Made by a program: the position numbers and the translations under genes
Shown here: piece by piece, positions 25,798 to 35,616 of the stretch
Layout: every line of letters starts with the position of its first letter
Position numbering within the stretch: the stretch's first letter is position 1
The notes under the pieces: model-generated
Database searches by the model: none
What the model was told of the DNA's origin: nothing
The model's input: only the letters and a program-made list of their open reading frames with translations
Assembly: GCF_006516955.1 (NCBI RefSeq)
Contig: NZ_VHLG01000001.1
Coordinates: 682,001-746,000, forward strand
Direction of reading: 5' to 3'
DNA: 64,000 nucleotides
Source of the DNA: Martelella alba
Lineage (GTDB): Bacteria; Pseudomonadota; Alphaproteobacteria; Rhizobiales; Rhizobiaceae

Positions 25798-25825
25798 ACC
25801 GTGCGGACCTTAAGATCCGCACGGT
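25798..25825 (-). terminator. Hairpin A, terminator-like on the minus strand
   Basis: A 10-bp stem, ACCGTGCGGA with TCCGCACGGT, and an 8-base loop. Read on the minus strand it is followed by a run of Ts (GGTTTTTCAT), so it would terminate leftward transcripts from the entericidin-type gene. On the plus strand it lies 34 bases after the Gfo/Idh stop. Confidence 0.6.
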
Positions 25826-25855
25826 CAGTTTGTTGACAAACCTCACCCCCTTCAC

Positions 25856-25975
25856 TGACGTCATGCCTGTGCTTGTCACAGGCATCCAGCCGATGCGCGT
25901 CTGCGCGGCGAAAGACTCTGTCTATTCAATGTCTTACGTATATGGATCCCCGTGACAAGCACGGGGATGACGACG
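25856..25975. repeat. RIME-like intergenic palindromic repeat element
   Basis: Two hairpins, ATGCCTGTG-cttgt-CACAGGCAT (25863-25885) and ATCCCCGTG-acaag-CACGGGGAT (25946-25968), with mutually complementary loops, arranged so that the whole 120-bp unit is a larger imperfect inverted repeat. The wording GTCATGCCTGTG...CATCCAG and GGATCCCCGTG...GATGACG matches the general form of repetitive intergenic mosaic elements of rhizobia. Copy number elsewhere in the genome cannot be checked from one window. Confidence 0.65.
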
Positions 25976-26033
25976 GAGGGTGAGGCTATTCCACCTCAAA
26001 CATGCAATATGAATGGCTTTGTCAGCAGTCTGG

Positions 26034-26066
26034 CCGTGCGGACCTCAGGATCCGCACGGTTTTTTT
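26034..26066 (+). terminator. Hairpin B, intrinsic terminator on the plus strand
   Basis: A 9-bp perfect stem, CCGTGCGGA with TCCGCACGG, an 8-base loop, and directly afterwards seven Ts. This is a classic rho-independent terminator for the rightward kinase-dehydrogenase unit. Over 26 bases it differs from hairpin A at only two loop positions. Confidence 0.85.
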
Positions 26067-26107
26067 CTCGGCAAGGATCGCTGTATCCACAGCATGTCTT
26101 GTGCCCG

Positions 26108-26263
26108 TCAACGCTCCGCTGCGTGCTGGACATTCTGTCCTGCATTCTGCGTCGCATCAATCGCATTGGCGGTATCCTGTCCCATGCCGCGGATCGTGTT
26201 GCCACAGGATGACACAGCCAGACCGGTCAGAAAAAGCGATATAATTGCCAGTGACTTACGCAT
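26108..26263 (-). CDS. Entericidin A/B-like small lipoprotein
   Basis: A 51-residue protein, MRKSLAIISLFLTGLAVSSC at its start, giving a signal peptide and lipobox (AVSSC, lipidated Cys at residue 20). The mature part contains IRGMGQDTANAIDATQNAGQ, the usual entericidin-type GxGxDxxxAG/ID pattern in relaxed form. Entericidins are tiny cell-envelope lipoproteins first described as an antidote/toxin pair in enterics; in alphaproteobacteria a single stress-linked copy is common and its role unclear. GGGAGA lies 7 bases before the ATG. Reading leftwards it runs toward hairpins B and A. Confidence 0.8.
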   Translation of the reverse strand: MRKSLAIISLFLTGLAVSSCGNTIRGMGQDTANAIDATQNAGQNVQHAAER

Positions 26264-26623
26264 AAGGTTCTCCCTTTTTCTTCAACAAATGTCTCTGACA
26301 GAAGAACGCATCGATGCCGGCCTGGTTCCGTGCCAAATCACAACAAGTGAAAGCAGTCGCGAGAGAAAACGGGACATCCCACGAACATTCACAGATCATC
26401 CACAGGTCTATCCACAGCTTGTCCACAGATTGATCCACAGCCGGGGGAGGCAAGGCAGGACATTATTTCCGCCCGCCCTTGCTCACCGCAACATCTCAGA
26501 CCGAAACGGAAGCGCGCAAAGCTGAATCCGGCCTCCACATATTGCGCCGGACAGGTTTCGCCCCCATTTCATGGGGGAGAACTATATTTCTGAATCTCAC
26601 CCTTCAGAGAAGACAACCCGCAC
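26264..26623. other. 360-bp intergenic region upstream of exoD-like gene
   Basis: It contains the DnaA-box-like cluster and the presumed promoters of the divergent entericidin-type and ExoD-type genes. A rightward open frame through it has no ribosome site or recognisable product and is probably not a gene. Confidence 0.6.
26396..26439 (+). promoter_or_regulatory. Cluster of four DnaA-box-like 9-mers
   Basis: TCATCCACA (26396), CTATCCACA (26408), TTGTCCACA (26419) and TGATCCACA (26431) are each one base away from the DnaA box TTATCCACA, all on one strand, with start spacings of 12, 11 and 12 bp. This is close to one helical turn. It could be a DnaA-binding regulatory or titration site; it could also be a simple tandem repeat of ATCCACAG units. 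Confidence 0.5.
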
Positions 26624-27259
26624 ATGAACGAGGCCGCCGACCAGACGAGCAGGAACAGTGAGCATTCCGGGATCGAACGTTTCTCCGATCTGCTGGAAAG
26701 CATCAAACCCGATGCGCAGGGACGCGTAAGCTTGCGCCAGTTTGATGAAAGCCTGGCCGAACGTTCTTTCGGCACATTTCTGGTGCTCTTCAGCCTGCCA
26801 AATCTGGTGCCAATGCCTCCGGGGGCAACGCTGATCCTCGGTCTGCCGCTGATCTTCGTTGCCTGGCAGATGCTGGCCTCACGTCGCAACAGTATCTGGC
26901 TGCCTGAAAGTCTGGCACGGCTTTCCCTGGACGGAACCCGCTATGAAGTGCTGATCGGCAGGCTTCTGCCCGGCCTGCGCTGGCTGGAGCAGGCTGTCAG
27001 GCCACGGGCCTGGATCTATGCCAGCCGCCGTGCCGAGCGCCTTCTCGGCGCCTTCTGCCTGCTGCTGTCAATTGTCGTCTTCATCCCGATCCCGTTCGGC
27101 AACTGGTTACCCGCCCTTGCACTGGCCGTGATCGGCCTTTCGGTCAGCGAGCGCGACGGCCTTGGCATTCTGGCGGGCATCGTCATCGGAACAATCTCGA
27201 TCATGGTGGCCGTACTGGTCATCTTCGCCGCTGGCGCGCTTCTGGCCATGCTGTTCTAG
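26624..27259 (+). CDS. Exopolysaccharide synthesis protein, ExoD family
   Basis: A 211-residue integral membrane protein. After about 35 polar residues it has the ExoD pattern SFGTFLVLFSLPNLVPMPPGATLILGLPLIFVAWQML, then RPRAWIYASRRAERLLGAFCLLLSIVVFIPIPFGNWLPALALAVIGLSVSERDGLGIL and a final helix. ExoD was first found in Sinorhizobium, where mutants show altered exopolysaccharide and alkaline sensitivity; the biochemical function is unsettled. It stands alone, convergent with a LysR gene whose stop is 34 bases away. Confidence 0.87.
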   Translation: MNEAADQTSRNSEHSGIERFSDLLESIKPDAQGRVSLRQFDESLAERSFGTFLVLFSLPNLVPMPPGATLILGLPLIFVAWQMLASRRNSIWLPESLARLSLDGTRYEVLIGRLLPGLRWLEQAVRPRAWIYASRRAERLLGAFCLLLSIVVFIPIPFGNWLPALALAVIGLSVSERDGLGILAGIVIGTISIMVAVLVIFAAGALLAMLF

Positions 27260-27293
27260 GCGCCAGATCATACTGTAGTTCGGTGGAATTGCA

Positions 27294-28199
27294 TCAGGCC
27301 GCCTGCATATGTGCGCCAGCGCCACGGAACGTGTGGCGTACGGCCTCGGCCACCGCCTCGACAACCGGTGTTCGCCGCTCGCCGAAGACAAGATGGATCT
27401 CATACTCGCCCAGCCTGGGCAGGCCATGTTCTTCCCCGAGAATATCCATGTCCTCGCCGACATAATATCGGGCCATGGGTGCAATCGCGAGATCGGCTTC
27501 CACAGCAACGCGCTGTACCATGGTCGAGGCACTCAGGTAAGCGAGCCGGTATCGGCGCCCGTGTGCTTCAAGCTGGCGCACGGCTTCGCTACGCCAGGCG
27601 CAGCCTTGATCCCACATGGAAACAGGCAGCGGATCCTGCAGATAGGCCGCACCACCTTTGGCACCGACCCACACCAGCCGCTCAACCACAAGCACCTCGT
27701 GGTTCATCGACTGCAGGCTGTCACAGCCGGAATTCACCAGCGCCAGGTCGATCCGCTGCTCTCGCAGGCGCGGATATAAACCGACACTATTGTCGATCGT
27801 GACATCCACGGTCACGCCCGGATAGACTTCGGCAAAACGCTTGAGCATGCCCGGCAGGATCCGTTCGCCAATATCGTCCGTCGCCCCGAGCCGGACGACG
27901 CCCTCGATATCGGGCGTATGAAAATGCGCCATCGCCTCATTGGAAAGCGCCAGCATACGCCGCGCATAGCCAAGCAGCCGCTCGCCGCTCTCCGTCAGCC
28001 GCACGGCCCGCGCCTCACGCAAAAACAATGTCGAACCGACCTGTTCTTCCAGCCGCTTGATCTGCATTGAAACAGCAGAGGGCGTTCTGAAGACCGTTTC
28101 CGCCGCCGCGGCGAAACTGCCGGTTTCGGCAATGGCGACGAAGGTGCGTAGAATATCATTGTCCAGAAGGCCGACAGGCCGTGTCTCGCGGATATCCAT
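27294..28199 (-). CDS. LysR-family transcriptional regulator
   Basis: A 301-residue regulator. The N-terminal winged helix-turn-helix is at about residues 13-72 (LLDNDILRTFVAIAETGSFAAAAETVFRTPSAVSMQIKRLEEQVG), followed by the linker helix and a type 2 periplasmic-binding-like effector domain. It faces a small DUF1127-like gene across a 114-bp AT-rich gap holding palindromes with LysR-like geometry. LysR regulators often control the divergent neighbour, and LysR/DUF1127 pairs are common in rhizobia, so that target is plausible. The effector is unknown. Confidence 0.9.
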   Translation of the reverse strand: MDIRETRPVGLLDNDILRTFVAIAETGSFAAAAETVFRTPSAVSMQIKRLEEQVGSTLFLREARAVRLTESGERLLGYARRMLALSNEAMAHFHTPDIEGVVRLGATDDIGERILPGMLKRFAEVYPGVTVDVTIDNSVGLYPRLREQRIDLALVNSGCDSLQSMNHEVLVVERLVWVGAKGGAAYLQDPLPVSMWDQGCAWRSEAVRQLEAHGRRYRLAYLSASTMVQRVAVEADLAIAPMARYYVGEDMDILGEEHGLPRLGEYEIHLVFGERRTPVVEAVAEAVRHTFRGAGAHMQAA

Positions 28200-28248
28200 G
28201 CGTCACTCCTCAATTCAAATAAATTGATTTCAGACATAATAATGTTTC

Positions 28249-28267
28249 GTTTGATTGATTGTCAAAC
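28249..28267. promoter_or_regulatory. Palindrome in LysR / small-protein intergenic region
   Basis: Inverted repeat GTTTGA-N7-TCAAAC, midway between the divergent LysR gene and the DUF1127-like gene. A second, shorter repeat TCAA-N5-TTGA lies about 30 bp nearer to the LysR gene. Both are plausible LysR operator sites by position; no experimental match is known to me. Confidence 0.45.
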
Positions 28268-28313
28268 AGGGACCACCTTCAGTGCAATTCGTTTCTGAAG
28301 AGAGGATGAGACA

Positions 28314-28478
28314 ATGTTCCTGGCTGTGCTTTCCCTGATTTTCCATCCGCTGGGTACCGCACTTGCGCGTCACCGGCTCGAAAATGACCGCAGAAATCTC
28401 GATCGCGAGCTAAGACGCCTGCCGCGACACCTGCTTGACGACCTTGCCGGCGATGATCGCCCCTGGCGCCGCGACTGA
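28314..28478 (+). CDS. DUF1127-like small basic protein
   Basis: A 54-residue protein starting MFLAVLSLIFHPLGTALARHR, with an AGAGGA-type ribosome site about 9 bases upstream. The C-terminal part RELRRLPRHLLDDLAGDD resembles the arginine-rich RxLxxLPDHLLxDIG core of DUF1127 proteins. In rhizobia these small proteins bind RNA or influence phosphate and carbon metabolism. It is divergent from a LysR gene. Similarity is weak at this length, so the family call is tentative although the gene itself looks real. Confidence 0.6.
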   Translation: MFLAVLSLIFHPLGTALARHRLENDRRNLDRELRRLPRHLLDDLAGDDRPWRRD

Positions 28479-28487
28479 TCTGTTCGG

Positions 28488-28527
28488 TTTCACCCCTTCA
28501 TCGCCTCAGGCGCTGAGCGGGGTGAAA
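28488..28527 (+). terminator. Hairpin after the DUF1127-like gene
   Basis: A perfect 9-bp inverted repeat, TTTCACCCC and GGGGTGAAA, enclosing a smaller GCC-TCA-GGC hairpin, 10 bases past the stop. It is not followed by a U-tract, so it may be a weak terminator or a stabilising 3' structure. Confidence 0.5.
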
Positions 28528-28684
28528 TCGGCGCTGTCGCGAAAACTTCACGAATTCGGCACGTAAGGCCTTTCCTGACGCATTTCTCCGTGTCAATGTC
28601 GCAAACAGACAATTAAGATGCCCGTTTCTTGACAAAATGAAGTTACGGCTGGTGTGTTTCTCTTCTGTTTTCGGCGGTGCAGTA

Positions 28685-29716
28685 ATGAGATCTTTTGTCT
28701 TCTATCTAATCCCGAATTTTTCACTACTGCCTTTCACGGCAGCCGTGGATGCGCTGCGAATTGCCAACAGAATGCTGGGCTATCAGGCCTTTTCCTGGCG
28801 GATAGCCTCCGATGACGGCGACAGGGTCACCTCGTCAACCGGTATTTCCGTTGATGCGGAAACCTCACTTGCCGAAGAACGCAAGGCGCTGACCGGCGAA
28901 AGACGGCCGGATATGGTCATCGTCTGTTCCGGGCTGGATGTTGAGGATTATTTCAACCGCTCCTTCAATGCCTGGCTGCGTGAACTCAACAATCGCGGCC
29001 GCTGCATTGGCAGCATGTGCACGGCAACGCATCTTCTGGCGGAAGCCGGTCTGTTGAACGGTCGCCGTTGCGCCATTCATTGGGAAAACCTGCCCGGTTT
29101 TACCGAAGCCTTTCCGGATATTGACGCCCATGCCGATCTCTACGAGGTTGACCGCAACATCTATACCTGCGCTGGCGGCACAGCTTCACTGGACATGATG
29201 CTGCATCTGATCGGCCGGGAATTCGGCGATGGCCTGGTCAACATGATCTGCGAGCAGGCGCTCACCGATCGCGTCCGCTCATCTTCGGATCGCCAGCGCC
29301 TGCCGCTGAAGGCACGGCTTGGCGTGCAGAATGGTAAGGTCATGCAGATCATCGAACTGATGGAGGCCAATCTGGCCGAACCGCTGTCGCTGATCGACAT
29401 TGCCGATGCCGTCGGTCTGTCGCGACGCCAGATCGAAAGGCTGTTTCGTCAGGAAATGGGGCGCTCCCCGGCGCGTTATTATCTTGAAATACGGCTGGAT
29501 CGCGCCCGCCACCTACTGGCTCAGTCAACGCTGCCGGTCGTCGATGTGGCTGTTGCCTGCGGCTTTGTCTCCGCGTCGCATTTTTCCAAATGTTATCGAG
29601 AAATCTATTCCGCCTCGCCGCAGCAGGAGCGTGCCAGGCGGCGTCTTGCCCGCGCCGCCACACCGGTACCGCCGCTTCCGGTCGTCAACGAACACGCCTA
29701 TTCGCTGGTCAGCTGA
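28685..29716 (+). CDS. GlxA-family AraC-type transcriptional regulator
   Basis: A 343-residue regulator. The N-terminal DJ-1/PfpI-like domain (FVFYLIPNFSLLPFTAAVDALRIANRM, then IGSMCTATHLLAEAGLLNGRRCAIHWEN) carries the nucleophile-elbow Cys in SMCTATH. The C-terminal AraC helix-turn-helix pair starts at ADAVGLSRRQIERLFRQEMGRSPARYYLEIRLDRARHLL. Such proteins commonly control betaine, carnitine, choline or arginine catabolism. Start 28685 (MRSFVF) fits the family; an in-frame ATG at 28637 adds 16 residues and has no better ribosome site. No obvious target gene is adjacent. Confidence 0.88.
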   Translation: MRSFVFYLIPNFSLLPFTAAVDALRIANRMLGYQAFSWRIASDDGDRVTSSTGISVDAETSLAEERKALTGERRPDMVIVCSGLDVEDYFNRSFNAWLRELNNRGRCIGSMCTATHLLAEAGLLNGRRCAIHWENLPGFTEAFPDIDAHADLYEVDRNIYTCAGGTASLDMMLHLIGREFGDGLVNMICEQALTDRVRSSSDRQRLPLKARLGVQNGKVMQIIELMEANLAEPLSLIDIADAVGLSRRQIERLFRQEMGRSPARYYLEIRLDRARHLLAQSTLPVVDVAVACGFVSASHFSKCYREIYSASPQQERARRRLARAATPVPPLPVVNEHAYSLVS

Positions 29717-29744
29717 AGCGCCAGACAGCGCTCAGCCCTTCAGC
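29712..29744. terminator. Possible shared hairpin between convergent glxA-type gene and prmA
   Basis: GCTGAAG and CTTCAGC form an inverted repeat spanning the ends of both convergent genes, with an inner AGCG/CGCT pairing. It could end transcription from either side; there is no U-tract. Confidence 0.35.
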
Positions 29745-30613
29745 AGCAATGTCACCCAGCCATTGCGCCATAGTGTTTTGACATGGCGCAGGCCCTGGCC
29801 GTTATAGGCTGCAAGCACCTTGCGGCGCTGCTCGGCCAGAATCCCCGACAGGATCACCGACCCACCGGGCGTCAGCTGACGCGCGACATCAGGCGCCATT
29901 TTCATCAGCGGCCGGGCCAGAATATTGGCGATGATGAGATCGAAAGGCCCATGCTCGGCAAAGGCGCGATGATGAAAGCCGGGTGCCGTGGCAAAGGCAA
30001 TGCCCGAGGTGATCTGGTTGAGACGAGCATTGTCGCGCGCGACCCGCGTCGCCACCGGGTCAATATCGGTTGCCAGCACCGGGATCCTGCGCAACTTCCG
30101 CACGGCCATGGCCAAAACGCCCGTTCCCGTGCCAAGATCAAGCGCATTGCGTGGCTCTTCCGCCCTAAGCACCCTATCGATCATTTCCAGACAGCCGATC
30201 GTCGTGCCGTGATGGCCGGTTCCGAAAGCCTGCCCGGCATCAATCTCGATCGCGAATTCGCCGGGCCGGCGCATGGCGCGATCATGCGAGCCATGAACGA
30301 GAAAACGCCCGGCACGCACCGGCTTCAACCCTTCCAGAGACTTGGCGATCCAGTCGATATCCGGGATAACCTCAAGCGCGACGGCAAGCGCGCCATCACC
30401 GAATGCGATTGCAACCGCCCCTTCCATCAGCGGACGCATCTGCTCTTCCTCGTCGGCCGGGCAATAGAGCGAGGCTTCCCAGATATTGGCCTTCTCATCA
30501 ATTTCCATCGTGGCGATGGCATATTCACTTTCGCCAAGCAACTCCGACATGGCATCGAGCATCAGCGCGGCGCCATCTTCATTGGTGGTGATATAGAGGC
30601 GAATCTCGTTCAA
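29732..30613 (-). CDS. prmA: Ribosomal protein L11 methyltransferase PrmA
   Basis: A 293-residue S-adenosylmethionine-dependent enzyme that methylates ribosomal protein L11. The N-terminal third is the L11-recognition domain. The catalytic domain has FGTGHHGTTIGCLEMI, the SAM motif ALDLGTGTGVLAMAV, DIDPVATRVARDNARLNQ and IIANILARPLMKMAPD, which is the PrmA version of motif IV. Length matches the family. It is followed by the SCO gene in the opposite direction of reading (upstream of prmA on the same strand lies SCO), 66 bases apart. Confidence 0.95.
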   Translation of the reverse strand: MNEIRLYITTNEDGAALMLDAMSELLGESEYAIATMEIDEKANIWEASLYCPADEEEQMRPLMEGAVAIAFGDGALAVALEVIPDIDWIAKSLEGLKPVRAGRFLVHGSHDRAMRRPGEFAIEIDAGQAFGTGHHGTTIGCLEMIDRVLRAEEPRNALDLGTGTGVLAMAVRKLRRIPVLATDIDPVATRVARDNARLNQITSGIAFATAPGFHHRAFAEHGPFDLIIANILARPLMKMAPDVARQLTPGGSVILSGILAEQRRKVLAAYNGQGLRHVKTLWRNGWVTLLLKG

Positions 30614-30679
30614 GGCCGGTCTCTTTCATAGAAACGATGCTGCATAAGGGCAGCACTTCGGGACATGAAAGCGGTCTTG

Positions 30680-31279
30680 TCACTCTTTGATCAGATTTTC
30701 AAGCTTCTGCACGGCAATGTCGGGGTCTTCGCCGTAAGCAATAGAGCCGACAAGCTGGCCGCCATTATTGAGCAGGAAGACCGAGGCCGTGTGGTCCATG
30801 GTGTAATCGCCATCCGGTTCATCGGGATCAAGCGGCACCTTCTTGAAATAGATGCCGAAACCCTTCGCCATCGCCCTCACCTTGTCCGGATCGCCGCTGA
30901 TGCCGACAACGCGGTCGGTGACATTGGAGAGATAGTCCCGCATCATTTCCGGCGTATCACGATCAGGATCGATCGAGACCCAATAGGCATCGATCTTGTC
31001 GCCGTCTGGGTCGACCTGATGCAGCCAGCCATTCAGCTCATAGAGCGTAGTCGGGCAGACTTCCGGGCAACGGGTAAAGCCGAAGAAAAGCGCGGTCGGC
31101 TTTTCTCGGAAGGCCTCTTCGGTAATCGGCTGGCCGGTATCATCGGTCAGGGCAAAATCGACGCCCAGAGGCCGCTCCATCATCGCCTGATTGCTTTTTC
31201 CGATCTGCCAGACCAGAAAGCCGATCAATGCACAGATGACAATGACTGAGGCCCACAATACCCTTCGGAATGTTTTCAC
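30680..31279 (-). CDS. SCO1/SenC family copper protein
   Basis: A 199-residue membrane-anchored thioredoxin-fold protein for copper delivery to cytochrome c oxidase or periplasmic redox control. A single N-terminal helix (VLWASVIVICALIGFLVW) precedes the SCO core: FFGFTRCPEVCPTTLYEL with the CxxxC copper motif, WVSIDPDRDTPEMMRDYL, and the copper-ligand histidine in DYTMDHTASVFLL. The GTG start at 31279 is preferred since GGGAG sits 6 bases before it; a further open frame upstream is cysteine-rich and unlike the family. No cytochrome oxidase genes lie nearby in this window. Confidence 0.92.
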   Translation of the reverse strand: MKTFRRVLWASVIVICALIGFLVWQIGKSNQAMMERPLGVDFALTDDTGQPITEEAFREKPTALFFGFTRCPEVCPTTLYELNGWLHQVDPDGDKIDAYWVSIDPDRDTPEMMRDYLSNVTDRVVGISGDPDKVRAMAKGFGIYFKKVPLDPDEPDGDYTMDHTASVFLLNNGGQLVGSIAYGEDPDIAVQKLENLIKE

Positions 31280-31369
31280 GCCCGGCTCCCTTCCCTGCTT
31301 GAAGCGCGCGCAACATAAAACGGGCGCCGCGCTCAGGCAACCGCTACACTTCACCGCACCGGACAGGTG

Positions 31370-31846
31370 CTAGCCCTCCTCCAGCAGCCCCTTCGAACGG
31401 TGCCATTCCTCAATGGAAAGCGCGGGATAACCATCGAAATGCACATGGTCCGGCCCTTCAGGCACGCAGACCCATGACGCCTTGTGCGCCAGCATGATAT
31501 GAACGGTTTCCGGCGGCACCGGCAGCGCGGTATCAACAGCTGATGCCATCGGGTGGACGAGTTCCGGCCAGCGCGGGTCCCAAAGATAAAGCGATGTTCC
31601 GCAGGCGCCGCAAAAGTGCCGCTCGCCGGGGCTTTCGCCGTCATCGGTCATGGCATGAAAGTGCCTTTTATATTCGCCGCCCTCTATCACGAGGCTTTCC
31701 GCTTCTGCCATGATATTGATGGCATAGCCCCCGCCGCCGCCCGTCTTGCGGCAGATGCTGCAATAGCAGCGCTGATAGGGATAAGGCGTCCTGCTTTCAG
31801 CAGAAAAGCGAACCTTGCCGCAGGAGCAGCTTCCTTCAAGCCTCAC
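31370..31846 (-). CDS. GFA family zinc protein (Gfa-like, CENP-V domain)
   Basis: A 158-residue protein with the zinc-binding cysteines of the glutathione-dependent formaldehyde-activating family: CSCGKVRF at residues 7-14, CYCSICRKTGG near 27 and FCGACGTSLY near 78. The family includes the enzyme that forms S-hydroxymethylglutathione, but most members are uncharacterised, so formaldehyde activity should not be assumed. It lies between the SCO gene and creA on the same strand with a short gap to creA, so co-transcription with creA is possible. Confidence 0.88.
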   Translation of the reverse strand: MRLEGSCSCGKVRFSAESRTPYPYQRCYCSICRKTGGGGGYAINIMAEAESLVIEGGEYKRHFHAMTDDGESPGERHFCGACGTSLYLWDPRWPELVHPMASAVDTALPVPPETVHIMLAHKASWVCVPEGPDHVHFDGYPALSIEEWHRSKGLLEEG

Positions 31847-31882
31847 GACTATCCTCCTTTGATCTCTGAGCCAATATCACCG

Positions 31883-32371
31883 TCATGGAGCACCGTTCTT
31901 CCAGCTTACGCTCTGATCGTAAAGCGGTACCGTCGACAGCGACATCTTGGCGGAGCCCTCGGCCACCTCACGCGAATGCGCGAGATAGATCAGCGTATCG
32001 TTTTCCCTGTCGAAAATGCGGTTGATGACCAGTTTCTTGAAAATCAGCGACCGGCCTTGCTTGAAAACTTCTTCGCCATCCTCGCCGAGATCGATATCGC
32101 CAATGGTGATCGGGCCGGTCTGGCGGCAGGCAATCGAGGAATTGGACGGGTCCTCAAACCAGTTGCCATTCGACAGCCGGTCAAACATCGACCGGTCGAA
32201 ATAGGCGATATGGCAGGTTACGCCCTCAACCTCGGGATCATGCAGAGCCTCGATGACAATGTCATTGCCGACCCAGTCAACACCGACACGTCCGACCTCA
32301 TCGGCAAGCACATTTCCCGCCGCAGCCAGAAGCGTCGCCCCTGCCAAAACTGAAATCATCTGCCGCTGCAT
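31883..32371 (-). CDS. creA: CreA family periplasmic protein
   Basis: A 162-residue exported protein with a signal peptide (residues 1 to about 23, ending VLA) and the CreA core VGRVGVDWVGNDIVIEALHDPEVEGVTCHIAY, then SNSSIACRQTGPI and the C-terminal SLSTVPLYDQ. Two conserved cysteines (VTCH and IACR) probably form a disulphide. The function of CreA is not established despite its wide presence. The length fits the family, so the gene looks intact. It follows ligA on the same strand with an 87-base gap. Confidence 0.9.
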   Translation of the reverse strand: MQRQMISVLAGATLLAAAGNVLADEVGRVGVDWVGNDIVIEALHDPEVEGVTCHIAYFDRSMFDRLSNGNWFEDPSNSSIACRQTGPITIGDIDLGEDGEEVFKQGRSLIFKKLVINRIFDRENDTLIYLAHSREVAEGSAKMSLSTVPLYDQSVSWKNGAP

Positions 32372-32458
32372 TTCGTCCTCCGGTCGTGATCAGGCCTTAC
32401 CGGAAGATAGGAAGGCTCCAGAACGAAACAAGGCGACTGGCCAACAGGTCAGGCCGTA

Positions 32459-34720
<2,262 letters not shown>

Positions 34721-35563
34721 TTAACCCGTCGTCGAAAGACTGGTGTCGATTTTGGCCTGGGGATCAAGTCGCGTCGTATCAATCAGCGCCGTCAGCGGCA
34801 GGTGATCGGAAGCAAGCCGGGAAAGCGCCGAATCATGCACGGCAAGATCCCGGACAATGCCGCTGCGATTGGAAATGATGCGATCCAGCGCCAGGACCGG
34901 CCAGCGCGCAGGAAAGCTTGCACGCGCCGGCGGCAGATCGCCAAAGGCACGCTCGAACCGGGTCAGCGCCGAACCGCTGCCAAGCCGCCACTCATTCATA
35001 TCGCCCATGATCAGCGTTGCCGCCTCGTCACGCCGGTTGATGAGCGACAGGATATGTTCGGCCTGCTGGCGCCGAGCCCAGCGCAACAGCCCCAGATGCA
35101 CGGCAACAATCCTGAGCGAGACCCCGCTGTTGAGAAGGATCTCGGTCAATAATGCGCCACGCGGTTCAAGTCCGGGAAGCGTTTCGCGCAGGATATCGCG
35201 CACCGCGCCATCACGCACCAGCACCAGATTGCCATGCCAGCCATGCGCCTTGGCGCTGGCGCGCACCGGCACGGCGACAAGGCCGGTCTCTACCTCGATC
35301 CGTCTCAGATCCAGAAGGCCGGTCCGCTCGCCGAACCGGGTATCGGCCTCCTGCAGCGCTATCAAATCGGGATCGATCTCACGGATCACCTGAAAGGTCC
35401 GGTCGGGATCGAATTTTCCATCTGTCCCGACACATTTGTGAACATTGTAGGTCGCGACCCTGAGCCCCTCACCTTCGAGCCGCACGGCGTGTTCCGGACG
35501 ATGCCCGTTCTCGCGCACCGAACGCATTACCGAATTCGCAAGGCTTGGTTTCTTTGTTTTCAT
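34721..35563 (-). CDS. Endonuclease/exonuclease/phosphatase family protein
   Basis: A 280-residue member of the Mg-dependent EEP superfamily. Recognisable metal and catalytic segments are VATYNVHKCVG, LIALQEADTRF, AVHLGLLRWARRQQ, IMGDMNEWR and the final SDHLPLTALI. The fold covers DNases, sphingomyelinases and inositol phosphatases, so the substrate is not decided. It lies just downstream of a cardiolipin synthase gene on the same strand (53-base gap). This pairing of an EEP protein with a phospholipase-D enzyme recurs in proteobacteria and hints at a role in lipid metabolism. No signal peptide is apparent. Confidence 0.87.
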   Translation of the reverse strand: MKTKKPSLANSVMRSVRENGHRPEHAVRLEGEGLRVATYNVHKCVGTDGKFDPDRTFQVIREIDPDLIALQEADTRFGERTGLLDLRRIEVETGLVAVPVRASAKAHGWHGNLVLVRDGAVRDILRETLPGLEPRGALLTEILLNSGVSLRIVAVHLGLLRWARRQQAEHILSLINRRDEAATLIMGDMNEWRLGSGSALTRFERAFGDLPPARASFPARWPVLALDRIISNRSGIVRDLAVHDSALSRLASDHLPLTALIDTTRLDPQAKIDTSLSTTG

Positions 35564-35616
35564 CGCTTTTGCCGAGGCTCAGATATTTTTAAAATCGCGG
35601 TTATTGTCCCGCAATA

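Larger units (their letters stand above)
25764..26107. other. 344-bp intergenic region with twin hairpins and RIME-like element
   Basis: It lies between the second Gfo/Idh gene and the entericidin-type gene on the other strand. It contains, in order, a hairpin (25798-25825), a compound palindromic repeat (25856-25975) and a second hairpin (26034-26066) almost identical to the first. No protein-coding gene is apparent. Confidence 0.7.

Noticed and set aside
25856-25975. CRISPR or insertion sequence
   Set aside because: There is one compound palindrome, no regularly spaced direct repeats, no spacers and no transposase frame.
26396-26439. Chromosomal replication origin
   Set aside because: Only four imperfect DnaA boxes, no clear AT-rich unwinding region next to them, and none of the genes usually beside origins in this group.
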